A stretch of 64,000 nt of DNA from CAZRXG01 sp964603985 (GCA_964603985.1 CAZRXG010000019.1:1-64000), one strand, 5' to 3'; shown: positions 32,878 through 41,400, numbered from the stretch's first letter. A program made the numbers and translations. The notes: generated by a model from the letters alone, not told the origin.

Positions 32878-34938
32878 GTGCGCGGCAACTCGCTCATCGG
32901 CGGCGACCCCCAAACGCTGGAGAGCTACTTTGGCCCTGACTGGCGCGACAAGCACCCTCTGAACTGGGAAGAACGCTTCCCCCATGTCTTCGGCAGGTTG
33001 CCCCCCGGAGGGTCAGACAAGGGGCTTAAGCCCCTTGTCCCCGGCCAGCCCCCTGTTCCCGGCCAGCCCCTCGCCCTCTGGTTCGTTACGTTCGTGACGC
33101 ACAACTCGCGCGTCTCCGAGCGCATGGTGACCTTTGGGGTGAAAAGCGGCACGCCGGTTGTCTTCGCACCCGAAGATCAGGTGCTCATTGCTCAGAAAAT
33201 CGCCGACGCCTGCCGCCGCCACGATATACCCGTCGTGGCCTGCAACGTGCTGCCCGATCACGTCCACATGGTCATCGCCGCCGAGACGGAAGGCGACCTC
33301 AACGAAGCCGTGCGCAAGATCAAAGGCTCCAGCTCTTACGCCTTCCAGCGGGAGCGCGGCTGGGATAAGGGGCAGCACGTGTGGGCGCAGAAGTTTAACC
33401 GCATGGCGATTGGGGACGAAGACACACTTGCCCGCGTCATCCACTACGTCGACGACAACCACCTGAAACATGCCGAGCAGTGGGGGGACCGCCTGGTCGC
33501 CACCTGGGACAAGGGGCTTAAGCCCCTTGTCGATGCCCTGCGCGTCCCGCCGGAGCAGGCGGTGACGGGGGGGAAGCGCGGCGGCTTTGATGTGGTGATC
33601 GGGAACCCGCCGTACGTGCGGCAAGAGAGGCTAACCGACGAGAAAGATTACTTCGAAGCTCACTATAAATCACATCAGGGAACCGCAGACCTATATGTGT
33701 ATTTCATAGAACGTGGTTTCGAACTTTTGCGGAAAAATGGACTAATGAGCTATATCGTCTCAAACAGCTTCATTAGAACGACTTATGGCGAGCGTTTGCG
33801 CGCGTATTTACGTGAACATTCGGCGATTCTCCGCATAGTAGACTTTGGTGGACTTGCGGTGTTCGAAAGCGCCAAAGACACCTACGTTTGCATTCCGCTG
33901 ATTTCAAAACAAACGCCGCCCGATTCTACGCATGTATGTAAGATACACACTCTCGAAGAACTTGAATTGGCAGATTATGTCCTCGAACATCAGTTCCCCG
34001 TTCCGCTCTCGCAATTAGCGCCAGAAGGTTGGTCGTTGGTAAACCCGCGAACGCAGAAGCTCCTCAAGCGCTTAAAAGCGTCATGTGTGCCCTTGATCGA
34101 GTACGTAGATGGGAAGATATTTCGCGGCGTAACTACGGGCCTGAATGAAGCATTCGTTATTGATGCAGCCACTAAGGCAGAGTTAGTATCCGACGACCCA
34201 AGGAGCGCAGAGATCATTAAACCCTTCTTCCGAGGACAAGACGTTCGGCGCTATTATCGACGGGAACCTGACACTCACCTGATATTTACGCGGCGCGGGA
34301 TCGACATCTCCCAATATCCAGCTATTGAGCGACACTTGTCCCAATTCAGGACAAGGCTCATGCCTAGGCCCGAAGATAAACGAGAGGAAACATGGACGGG
34401 TCGGAAGGCTGGTGCATATGAGTGGTTTGAAATACAAGACACAGTTGACTACTACGAATATCTAGAGAAACCGAAGATCGTTTATCCAGACATATCAAAG
34501 AACCCCCGATTCTATTTTGATGAAACGGGGGCATATATTGCCAATACTGCTTATTGCATCGGAGTTGATGACCTTTACATGCTAGGCATCCTTAACAGTA
34601 GGCTTTTTTGGTTTCTCATTAGCTCTATCAGCATCCCGTTCGGAATACGTGCAGGCGAGTATCGATACCGCCTCATTCACCAATACATGGCGAAAGTTCC
34701 AATTCGTGTCATCGACTCCTCCAACCCCGCCGAGGTCGCCCTCCACGACCGCGTGGTCGCCCACGTCGAGGCCCTGCTTGACCTGCACCAGCGCCTCCAT
34801 GAGCTGCCGGAGGGTGTGGACGAGCGCCGCGAGGTCGAGCGCCAGATTGCCGGAGAAGACGCCGCCCTTGATGCCCTGGTCTATCAGCTCTACGGCCTCA
34901 CCGACGAGGAGATCGCCATCGTTGAAGGCCGCGCCTAG
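32878..34938 (+). CDS. type IIG-like methyltransferase/specificity part with an embedded RAYT transposase domain
   Basis: A 686-residue open frame from GTG 32878; the gene's natural frame is open from 32749. It begins after motif I with VRGNSLIGGDPQTLESYFGPDW and WEERFPHVF, as in Eco57I-type enzymes. It is then interrupted at ~33016-33531 by a REP-flanked RAYT (Y1 transposase) domain, and resumes with GGFDVVIGNPPYVRQERL, the NPPY catalytic motif. The C-terminal part is a TaqI-like target-recognition domain followed by a helical tail ending TDEEIAIVEGRA. Bases ~33630-34705 are much lower in GC than the flanks, suggesting a swapped specificity domain. Whether a functional protein is made is open. 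Confidence 0.82.
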   Translation: MRGNSLIGGDPQTLESYFGPDWRDKHPLNWEERFPHVFGRLPPGGSDKGLKPLVPGQPPVPGQPLALWFVTFVTHNSRVSERMVTFGVKSGTPVVFAPEDQVLIAQKIADACRRHDIPVVACNVLPDHVHMVIAAETEGDLNEAVRKIKGSSSYAFQRERGWDKGQHVWAQKFNRMAIGDEDTLARVIHYVDDNHLKHAEQWGDRLVATWDKGLKPLVDALRVPPEQAVTGGKRGGFDVVIGNPPYVRQERLTDEKDYFEAHYKSHQGTADLYVYFIERGFELLRKNGLMSYIVSNSFIRTTYGERLRAYLREHSAILRIVDFGGLAVFESAKDTYVCIPLISKQTPPDSTHVCKIHTLEELELADYVLEHQFPVPLSQLAPEGWSLVNPRTQKLLKRLKASCVPLIEYVDGKIFRGVTTGLNEAFVIDAATKAELVSDDPRSAEIIKPFFRGQDVRRYYRREPDTHLIFTRRGIDISQYPAIERHLSQFRTRLMPRPEDKREETWTGRKAGAYEWFEIQDTVDYYEYLEKPKIVYPDISKNPRFYFDETGAYIANTAYCIGVDDLYMLGILNSRLFWFLISSISIPFGIRAGEYRYRLIHQYMAKVPIRVIDSSNPAEVALHDRVVAHVEALLDLHQRLHELPEGVDERREVERQIAGEDAALDALVYQLYGLTDEEIAIVEGRA
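33016..33531 (+). mobile_element. REP-RAYT-REP element inserted in frame in the methyltransferase gene
   Basis: Two identical 24-bp palindromes (33016-33039, 33508-33531) bound a 164-codon unit. Between them is a TnpA-REP (Y1, HUH) domain: LWFVTFVTH at the start, the metal motif HVHMV in LPDHVHMVIAAE, and IHYVDDNHLKH with the likely catalytic Tyr. Both palindromes are read in the host frame as DKGLKPLV and contain no stop. The unit is a multiple of three, so the host frame is kept through it. The third palindrome copy in the leader of the same gene supports local mobility. Confidence 0.88.
33508..33531. repeat. REP-like palindrome, copy 3 (right end of RAYT unit)
   Basis: Exact copy of the core at 31362-31385 and of 33016-33039, in the same reading frame as the left copy. 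Confidence 0.92.
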
Positions 34939-35056
34939 CCGCCCTGCCCTCCCCTGTTGCTACGGGGGAGGTGCCCGAAGGGCGGAGGGGGTGGGCGCAG
35001 ATGGGAGGGGGTGAGGGTGGCTACCCGCTAATTCCAACCCAACCCCAACCACATTC

Positions 35057-35118
35057 GAACATATGTTCAACTGACAACCCGCCCCTTTTCTGTTATACTG
35101 TAGCTGGAACATAAGTTC
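35057..35118 (+). promoter_or_regulatory. promoter with two SOS-box-like operators (ncRNA A)
   Basis: CTGACA at 35071-35076 and TATACT at 35094-35099 with 17-bp spacing. CGAAC-ATAT-GTTC at 35056-35068 abuts the -35, and GAAC-ATAA-GTTC at 35107-35118 covers the start site. Both fit the Gram-positive-type LexA/DinR box GAAC-N4-GTTC. No protein gene follows on this strand for more than 5 kb. Confidence 0.75.
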
Positions 35119-35560
35119 TAATCTTGCCGGGTGCGTTTCTTCGTTCCACCGGGGCGTGGAACACGGGCCGCTGCCGTAAGATCGAGGTGGCTCCCGCGTC
35201 CTGCTGGGGCGTGGCTCGCACCTGTCACCCCCGGCGTGAGCCAACTGCCGTAAGATCGAGGTTGGCGAGCGCCGCCGGGTGGAAGGAGAGTTTCGTAACG
35301 CGCACCGATCGGGCAGCCTGCTGCGGCTGGGCGATGTGGCGACCAGCCGGTCACCACGTCTGGGGTGAGCGAAGATCGCAGCCCTACGGCGTAACCTGAC
35401 CGTTACCGGGCCTGACCGCGCACCGGGGGACTGTCTACTGAGGGCGTCCCCCGGTGATGGATGAGCAGCAGTGCAGGTGAGCCATGCCGACCTGCGGGCA
35501 TCTCACCTCCCCCAATGTGCGCCCCGGCTGATACGCCATCAGCACGCAGGGCAAAAATCG
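35106..35560 (+). ncRNA. putative structured noncoding RNA A, SOS-controlled
   Basis: About 450 bp with no credible coding frame but with strong helices. Two hairpins expose the same 15-nt loop TGCCGTAAGATCGAG: stems at 35165-35171/35187-35193 and 35240-35245/35261-35266. A perfect 10-bp stem, ACCGGGGGAC/GTCCCCCGGT, lies at 35422-35431/35446-35455. A hairpin AGGTGAG..CTCACCT with inner ATGCC/GGCAT lies at 35475-35508. The block from GATGGATGAG (35456) to TGTGCGCCCCGGC (~35527) is shared with a second noncoding region at 52235-52310. It does not match tmRNA, RNase P, SRP or 6S patterns that I know. Its end is not defined. Confidence 0.6.
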
Positions 35561-35564
35561 CATA

Positions 35565-36209
35565 TTAAGCTCGTGCTTGGCCGAACACGTGCAGGCTGAC
35601 AAATTCAGGGAAACCTGCCTGGTACTCGTTCACCTCGACCGCCTTAAACCCCGCCCCCCGGATCGCCGCCCCCGTATCCCGCGTCAGGTGGCACCCATCG
35701 CCCACCAGCCGCCACACCGGGTTGACCAGCCGCTGCACGCGGTAAGTCGCCGTCCCCGGCGGTGCCGAGACGTGCTCCAGGAACAGAAACAACCCACCGG
35801 GTCGCAGCACCCGCCGGATCTCGCCCAGCGCCTTCTCCTGGTCGTCTACCGAACACAGCACGTGGATCGACACCACCGTGTCGAAGCGCCCATCGGGGAA
35901 CGGCAGGTCTTCGGCAAATCCCTCCGCGGCGCGGTACTCCGCGATCCCCAGCCGCTCGGCGGTTGCGTGCAGGTAGGCCAGCATGTGCGGGTTGGAGTCG
36001 AGCAGCGTCAGACGCACCCCCGGCGGGTAGTGCGCCAGGTTGGTCCCGTCCCCCGCCCCGATCTCCAGCACGTCGCCATTGGCCTGGGCCAGCAGCGGGA
36101 TGCGGACATCGCGCATGGCAGGGTCGTCCGGGTCGGGCGTCCCCCGGTCGCTGAGGAAGATGTGGTACATCCAGGCGAAAACGCGCTTGTACAGCCTCAT
36201 CCGATCCAT
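35565..36209 (-). CDS. class I SAM-dependent methyltransferase
   Basis: A 214-residue methyltransferase of the Methyltransf_11 type, with DVLEIGAGDGTNLAHYPPG (motif I), LLDSN (acidic motif II), AEDLPFPDGRFDTVVSIHVL and RRVLRPGGLFLFLEHV. The N-terminus MRLYKRVFAWMYHIFLSD resembles phosphatidylethanolamine or quinone methyltransferases of the UbiE branch; the actual acceptor is unknown. It points toward, and ends close to, the noncoding RNA A region, so the two are convergent. ATG 36209 is the first start on the minus strand. Confidence 0.87.
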   Translation of the reverse strand: MDRMRLYKRVFAWMYHIFLSDRGTPDPDDPAMRDVRIPLLAQANGDVLEIGAGDGTNLAHYPPGVRLTLLDSNPHMLAYLHATAERLGIAEYRAAEGFAEDLPFPDGRFDTVVSIHVLCSVDDQEKALGEIRRVLRPGGLFLFLEHVSAPPGTATYRVQRLVNPVWRLVGDGCHLTRDTGAAIRGAGFKAVEVNEYQAGFPEFVSLHVFGQARA

Positions 36210-36287
36210 CCCGGCGATGCTCGCCTCTCGATCTGCATAACACCGGCAGGTGTCCTGGGTTAGCCTCCACCCGGAAGCAGTCGCCGG

Positions 36288-36689
36288 TCAGTCGGCCTGG
36301 CCGCCGATCTGCTCACGTGCATGGGCCAGCACTTCGTCCAGCGTCCCGAATATCTTGACCGACAGCCCGCCGTAGGGTACCAATGCCAGCGCCTTGGCCG
36401 CCATGCGAACCATGGTATCGCCCGCCGTGACCAGGACCGCGCGTATGTTGGGATGGCGCAAAACCGCCATCTCTCCCTGGGTGAGCAGCCTCAGCGCGGC
36501 CATCATGTCGTCGAAGCTCATCTGGAACGGGTGCACGTCGGTGGCATAGTATACCGGCTCTTCGCTGTCGTCTAGGATCTCCCGGATCCGCTCGATGGCG
36601 GCGGGGAGCTCGTTTTTAACGTCGAAGTCCTCAGGCACCGTGACCAGCAGTATAGGCTCACCGGCCAATAGCTCAACCCGGAAAGACAT
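36288..36689 (-). CDS. STAS-like hypothetical protein (133 aa)
   Basis: A 133-residue alpha/beta protein: MSFRVELLAGEPILLVTVPEDFD, then alternating helices and strands (PNIRAVLVTAGDTMVRMAAKAL, LSVKIFGTLDEVLAHAREQI), the layout of SpoIIAA/STAS-like domains. I cannot name a family with confidence. ATG 36689 is preceded on the minus strand by GGAAGGGAGTG. It may act in regulation through protein contacts. It lies between the methyltransferase gene and recN, all on the minus strand, but is separated from recN by a terminator. Confidence 0.68.
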   Translation of the reverse strand: MSFRVELLAGEPILLVTVPEDFDVKNELPAAIERIREILDDSEEPVYYATDVHPFQMSFDDMMAALRLLTQGEMAVLRHPNIRAVLVTAGDTMVRMAAKALALVPYGGLSVKIFGTLDEVLAHAREQIGGQAD

Positions 36690-36812
36690 CTCACATCACT
36701 CCCTTCCGACTCGCTGCATTGTGTTAAGACGGACACTATACCCAATAGTACACACACCGCAGAGCGGTGTAAATGGAGGTTTCTCCTAATACCCTCGCAC
36801 CTCAAAAACAAC

Positions 36813-36834
36813 AGAGCCTCTTTGCGGAGGCTCT
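36813..36834 (-). terminator. intrinsic terminator of recN
   Basis: AGAGCCTC/GAGGCTCT stem with a 6-nt loop; on the minus strand it is followed by GTTGTTTTT. It lies 28 bp after the recN stop. Confidence 0.88.
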
Positions 36835-36861
36835 TTGGTGTGATCTGCCATCTGCTGCCGC

Positions 36862-38610
36862 TCACCCCGCCGACGGTGCTGCCTGCCCCTTGACCTGGGC
36901 GACGTACTCCAGGATCTCCTGGGCGCTCTGGCGCGCCGATTCGGCTTCCGCGCCCAGCATGATCGTCAGCTCGTCGAGGCGCTCCTCACCCTTGGCCAGC
37001 GTGACCTGGGTGATGGTGCGCTGTTCGACGACCTGCTTCTCAACCTTGAAGTGTGCGTCGCCGAAGCCCGCCAGTTGCGGCAGGTGAGTGACGACCATCA
37101 CCTGGTGCTCCGGGGCCAGCGACCACAGCTTCTGCCCGACCACCGCCCCGATGCGCCCGCCGATCCCCTGGTCGATCTCGTCGAAGATCAGCGTGGGTGT
37201 CTCGTCGGCCCGCGAGAGCACGGCCTTGAGCGCCAGCATGATGCGCGATGTCTCGCCGCCGGAGGCGATGCGGGCGATGGGCTTGAGCGGCTCGCCGACG
37301 TTGGGCGCGATCAGGAACTCGACCTGATCGATGCCGGTCGCGTCGAAGGCGACGCGCTCCTCGCCGACCACCGCGCCGTTGGGGTCGTCCACCTGCTCGA
37401 TGGACACGCCGAAGCGTGCCTCCTTCATGCGCAGGTCGGCCAGCTCGACCTCGACGGCGCTGGAAAGCTCACCCGCGATGGACGAGCGTGCCCGCGAGAG
37501 GGCTGCGCCCTGCTCGCCGATCTCGTGCAGCAGCCTGTCCTCCAGCGCCTGAAGCTCCTCGATGCGCTCGCCGCTGTGCTCGATGGCCTCAAGCTCCTCC
37601 TGGGCCTCCTGGGCCGCCTTGAGCAGCTCCTCGATGGTCTCGCAGCGGTACTTGCGCCTGAGCGCGTTGATCAGCTCGAGGCGGATCTCCACCTCACGCA
37701 GGCGGGCGGGATCGAACTCGATGCTCTCCTGGTAATCGGCCAGGCTGCGTCCCAATTCCTCGGCCTGGATGGACAGCGCTTCGGCCAATTCGGCCAGATT
37801 GCCCGCCCCCGCGTCGATCTTGACCAGTTGGGCGAGCGCCCCGGCGGCCTGCCCCAGGTGGTCGCTGGTCGAGGAGCCTTCCTCGTCGCCGTAGATGGCG
37901 CGGTACGCCTCGCCGGTCAGTTCGGCCAACTGCTCGGCGTTTCCCAGCCGCCGGGCCTCGTCGCGCAGGTCGTCGTCCTCGCCGCGCTTGAGCCGGGCGG
38001 CAGTGATCTCCTCGACCTGGTAGCCGAGCAGCTCGGCCCGCCGGGCGAGCGTCTCCTCGTCGGCGAGCAGCGCGCCCAGCTCGGCCCGCACCTCGTTCAC
38101 CTGGTGGGCCAGTCTGGCGAAGGCCGCCCGCTGCTCCTCCAGGCCGCCGTAGCGGTCGAGCAGGTCGATGTGCAAGGCAGGCTTGAGCAGCGAGAGGTGC
38201 CCGCCCTGCCCGTGAATGTCGACCAGCCCCTCGGCGACCTCGCGCAGCAGGTTAAGCGTGACGGTGCGCCCGTTGACGCGGCTGATGCTGCGGCCCTCGC
38301 TGCGCACCTCGCGGCACAGGGTCAGCACGTCGGGTGCCTCGCCTTGCAGCTCCTCACGGGCGAGGATGGCGTCGACGTGCTCCAGGATGGGGCCTTCGTG
38401 CAGCACGAAGATCCCCTCCACCACGGCCACCGAAGCCCCGGTGCGCACCATCTCGCTGTCGGCCCGCCCGCCGAGCAGGAGCGAAACCGCGTCGAGGATG
38501 ATCGACTTGCCCGCGCCGGTCTCGCCGGTCAGCACGTTGAACCCGTGCGAGAACTGGAGGGTGAGTTGGTCGATAATGGCAAAATCTTTGATTGTGATCT
38601 CAGCCAGCAT
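36862..38610 (-). CDS. recN: DNA repair protein RecN
   Basis: A 582-residue SMC-like ATPase for double-strand-break repair. Walker A is GETGAGKS near residue 33, a long coiled-coil middle region follows (about 150-360), the ABC signature is IASGGETSRIMLALKA and Walker B is TLIFDEIDQGIGG. The start ATG 38610 gives the standard N-terminus MLAEITIKDFAIIDQL. recN is often under LexA control, but no GAAC-N4-GTTC box lies just upstream here. It is transcribed with nadK and the B-box protein on the minus strand and ends at a strong terminator. Confidence 0.97.
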   Translation of the reverse strand: MLAEITIKDFAIIDQLTLQFSHGFNVLTGETGAGKSIILDAVSLLLGGRADSEMVRTGASVAVVEGIFVLHEGPILEHVDAILAREELQGEAPDVLTLCREVRSEGRSISRVNGRTVTLNLLREVAEGLVDIHGQGGHLSLLKPALHIDLLDRYGGLEEQRAAFARLAHQVNEVRAELGALLADEETLARRAELLGYQVEEITAARLKRGEDDDLRDEARRLGNAEQLAELTGEAYRAIYGDEEGSSTSDHLGQAAGALAQLVKIDAGAGNLAELAEALSIQAEELGRSLADYQESIEFDPARLREVEIRLELINALRRKYRCETIEELLKAAQEAQEELEAIEHSGERIEELQALEDRLLHEIGEQGAALSRARSSIAGELSSAVEVELADLRMKEARFGVSIEQVDDPNGAVVGEERVAFDATGIDQVEFLIAPNVGEPLKPIARIASGGETSRIMLALKAVLSRADETPTLIFDEIDQGIGGRIGAVVGQKLWSLAPEHQVMVVTHLPQLAGFGDAHFKVEKQVVEQRTITQVTLAKGEERLDELTIMLGAEAESARQSAQEILEYVAQVKGQAAPSAG

Positions 38611-38672
38611 AGTCTCTTTGCTTATCTTACCGTTGCAACCGTGAAAAAACGCCGCCCGGTCTGCGGCCCGAC

Positions 38673-39320
38673 TCAAAACCTGATCCGACCGCCGCGCCCC
38701 AGGCGCAGACGCCCGATGGCCGCGCCCGTCCCGACGACGATGTAGATCCACCAGCTAATCGACGTGAAGCTGCCCAGGCTGTACAGAATGGGCGAGTAGG
38801 CGTAGGGGTCGGCATATTCGGGGTCGCCCGCCGCGGCGCTCAGGTAAAGCATCCCCAGGATCAGCGCTGGGACCAGCGCGACGATCAGCGCGCCCAGCAC
38901 CATCCCCCCCGCCACCGCCAGCCACGAATACCTGCCGCGCCGCTTGCCCACAGCGCGGTGGGCCAGGTCGGCGATCAGCGCGCCCGCGAACGAGCTGGCC
39001 GGGATGGCGACGATCCACACAATAAAGAAGAGGCCCCCCAGCAGATTACCGATCAGGCCGATCACCAGCGCGGCGACGGCGCTGAGCGGCAGGCTAACGG
39101 CAAACTGGACCAGCGGGTCAAACCGCCCGGCCTCGTAGAAGACCGCCTGCTGGCCGCGCACGCACTCCTTGCAGCGGTAGCCGACCGGCGTGCGAACGGC
39201 GCACTGAACGCACATCGGGCGACCGCACTTATTGCACCGCAGCGAAGTTTGCACGTTGGGATGGACGGTGCAGTACAGAATTTCCTCTTCCTGTCCCTGT
39301 TGGATTTCTGCCTCGGCCAT
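38673..39320 (-). CDS. B-box-type zinc finger membrane protein
   Basis: A 215-residue protein. The N-terminal ~55 residues have a B-box/RING-like zinc finger (CTVHP..., SLRCNKCGRPMCVQCAV, GYRCKECV) followed by about four membrane helices and a short basic tail. Such B-box membrane proteins are common in Chloroflexota and some Actinobacteria; their role is unknown. ATG 39320 gives MAEAEIQQGQEEE; a start further up lacks support. It lies between nadK and recN on the same strand with an 18-bp gap after nadK, so it is likely in one operon. Confidence 0.85.
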   Translation of the reverse strand: MAEAEIQQGQEEEILYCTVHPNVQTSLRCNKCGRPMCVQCAVRTPVGYRCKECVRGQQAVFYEAGRFDPLVQFAVSLPLSAVAALVIGLIGNLLGGLFFIVWIVAIPASSFAGALIADLAHRAVGKRRGRYSWLAVAGGMVLGALIVALVPALILGMLYLSAAAGDPEYADPYAYSPILYSLGSFTSISWWIYIVVGTGAAIGRLRLGRGGRIRF

Positions 39321-39337
39321 GAGTCCCTTACTCCATC

Positions 39338-40222
39338 TCACGTTTCGTCGTCGGCCCGCTCCGGTTCCAGGCGATCCAGGAGCGAGCGGTAGAAATACGT
39401 GCGCGTTCCCAGCCGGATAAAGCGGCTGACGTGCTGGCTGGCAAACACGTCGATGTGATCGCCGTCCCGCATCTCGAACTCGAACTGCCCGTCAACCGTC
39501 AGGATGGCCTGGTGATCGGTCCTGACGTGGATGCGAACCAGGCTGCCCTCCGACAGCACGATCGCGCGGCTGAACGACATGTGCGCGGCGATGGGCACCA
39601 CCAGGATGTTGCGCAGCTCAGGCGGCAGGATCGGCCCGCCGACGGCCAGCGCGTAGGCGGTCGAGCCGGTGGGCGTGCTGACGATCAGCCCGTCGGCAAT
39701 GTAGGTCGTCAGCAGGTCGCCGTCGACCTCGGCCCGCAGCCGGACCACGCGCGCCAATGACCCCCGGCTGACCACGATGTCGTTCAGCGCCAGGTGCTCG
39801 GCGAGCAGCCCGCTGTCGCGGTAGGTCCGGGCGGTGAGCATCATCCGCTCCTCGACCCAGCAGTCGCCGGACAGCGCGCGCGGCAGCCGCTCGCGCCAGT
39901 TGCCGGGCGTCATCTCGCACAGGAACCCCAGCCGCCCCATGTTGAGGCCCAGGACGGGAATTCCGTGAGGGGCCGCCATGCGCGCCGCGCGCAGCGTCGA
40001 GCCGTCGCCGCCCAGCACGACGATCAGGTCGGTCTCGGACAGGCGCGGACGGATGGCCTCCACGTCCCAGGTCAGGGCCAGCCAGGGCTTGTACCCCTGC
40101 CCGGCCAGCCAGGCGCGGATATCGTCGGCCACCGGGCGGGTGGCTTCAATCTTGGGATGGTACAATACGGCCACACGCTCGATCTGGCACTCGTCGGCTG
40201 CGGCGTCGGGCTGGCTGTCCAT
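39338..40222 (-). CDS. nadK: NAD kinase
   Basis: A 294-residue enzyme that phosphorylates NAD to NADP. Signatures are VVLGGDGSTLRAAR (GGDG catalytic Asp), LGLNMGRLGFLCE, VSTPTGSTAYALAVGGPI and RFIRLGTRTYFYRSLLDRL at the C-terminus. The N-terminal VAVLYHPKIEATR matches the family. ATG 40222 is chosen as the first start in line with the domain. With recN downstream it follows the frequent nadK-recN arrangement, here with a B-box gene inserted between them. Confidence 0.96.
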   Translation of the reverse strand: MDSQPDAAADECQIERVAVLYHPKIEATRPVADDIRAWLAGQGYKPWLALTWDVEAIRPRLSETDLIVVLGGDGSTLRAARMAAPHGIPVLGLNMGRLGFLCEMTPGNWRERLPRALSGDCWVEERMMLTARTYRDSGLLAEHLALNDIVVSRGSLARVVRLRAEVDGDLLTTYIADGLIVSTPTGSTAYALAVGGPILPPELRNILVVPIAAHMSFSRAIVLSEGSLVRIHVRTDHQAILTVDGQFEFEMRDGDHIDVFASQHVSRFIRLGTRTYFYRSLLDRLEPERADDET

Positions 40223-40417
40223 CGCGGCTCCTGCTCGCTGAATAGTGCTTGCTGCGGCATGTGCCCATGCGGGCGGCATTATACCTTATCACCGCCAGCC
40301 GCGTCGATCTTTGTGGATCGGCCCGGCTGCCGGGCAGCATCTTTACTGATGATAGCACACTTGTGCTAGATTGCAAGCGCAAAAAGCGGAGGTGAAAGCC
40401 ATTCACGAGGAGGCCAC

Positions 40418-41341
40418 ATGACAGGCATCGAAACCGGGTTGGGGTTGGATATCGTGCTCTGGTTCCAGTCGTGGCGCACGCCGCTGGTCGAGGCGATCTT
40501 CCTGCCCTTTAACTACCTCGGCCTGAAGGACTTCTACATCGCCCTGCTGCCGCTGATCTACTGGTGCGTCGACGCGGCCTTCGGGCGGCGGCTGAGCATG
40601 CTGCTCCCGCTGTCGGTCTGGTCCCGCAACGTCTTCAAAGAGTGGTGGAAGCGACCGCGCCCCTACCACGTCTCGGACGCGGTGCGCAACGTGGTCGATC
40701 CGGGCGGGTACGAGCTGCCGAGCGGGCACACGCAGGACACGACCGCGCTGTGGGGCGTGATCGCCTGGCGGGTCAGGCGGCGCTGGGTGACGATCCTGGT
40801 GGTCGTCTATGCCGCCCTGATGGGCCTCTCGCGGGTGGTGCTGGGCGCGCACTACCCGCAGGGCGTGCTGGCCGGGTGGCTGATCGGGCTGGCCTGGGTG
40901 GGCGGCTACGCCTGGCTGGAGCCGCGCCTCAGCCGCTGGCTGGCGGCGCGGGGGTTGTGGGCGCAAATCGGGCTGGTGATCGGCGTCGCGGCGCTGGCGC
41001 TGGCGATCCAGCCGGGGCTGCTCGCGCCCGACTACCCAAGCACCCTCAACGAGACGGTGAGCGCGCTGGGGGTCTTCCTGGGGGCGGGGATCGGCTTTGC
41101 GCTGGAGGTGCGCCACGTGCGCTTCGACGCGCGCGGCGTGTGGTGGAAGCGCGCACTGCGCCTGGGGGTGGGTCTGGCCGTCGTGGTGGGGCTGCGCTTC
41201 GGGCTGAAGGCGGCCCTGGCCGGGCTTGGCCCGGATTGGGTCTGGCGGCTGGTGCGCTACGCCGTGCTCGGCCTGTGGATGGCCCTCGGCGCGCCCTGGG
41301 TGTTTGTTAAGGTGGGGTTGGCGGAGGGTGGGCGGGCGTAG
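40418..41341 (+). CDS. PAP2-family membrane phosphatase
   Basis: A 307-residue integral membrane protein with about seven hydrophobic segments and the three PAP2 motifs: K..WKRPRPY, PSGH in ELPSGHTQDT, and SRVVLGAHYPQ. The catalytic His residues of motifs 2 and 3 are present; the motif-3 Asp is replaced by Gln (HYPQGVLAG), which could alter activity. The family dephosphorylates lipid phosphates such as undecaprenyl diphosphate or phosphatidic acid. ATG 40418 follows GAGGAGGCCAC. It is divergent from nadK and precedes the LRR array. Confidence 0.9.
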   Translation: MTGIETGLGLDIVLWFQSWRTPLVEAIFLPFNYLGLKDFYIALLPLIYWCVDAAFGRRLSMLLPLSVWSRNVFKEWWKRPRPYHVSDAVRNVVDPGGYELPSGHTQDTTALWGVIAWRVRRRWVTILVVVYAALMGLSRVVLGAHYPQGVLAGWLIGLAWVGGYAWLEPRLSRWLAARGLWAQIGLVIGVAALALAIQPGLLAPDYPSTLNETVSALGVFLGAGIGFALEVRHVRFDARGVWWKRALRLGVGLAVVVGLRFGLKAALAGLGPDWVWRLVRYAVLGLWMALGAPWVFVKVGLAEGGRA

Positions 41342-41400
41342 TCGAAGTTACGTCGAGGTGGCTGCGGCCCTGCGCTCACGGTGCCATGTCTGCTGGGCAG

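Noticed and set aside
35106..35560. tmRNA, RNase P RNA, SRP RNA or 6S RNA as identity of noncoding region A
   Set aside because: The conserved cores I would expect (for example the RNase P GAGGAAAGTCC or the SRP tetraloop domain) are not visible, and those RNAs would not be expected behind an SOS box.
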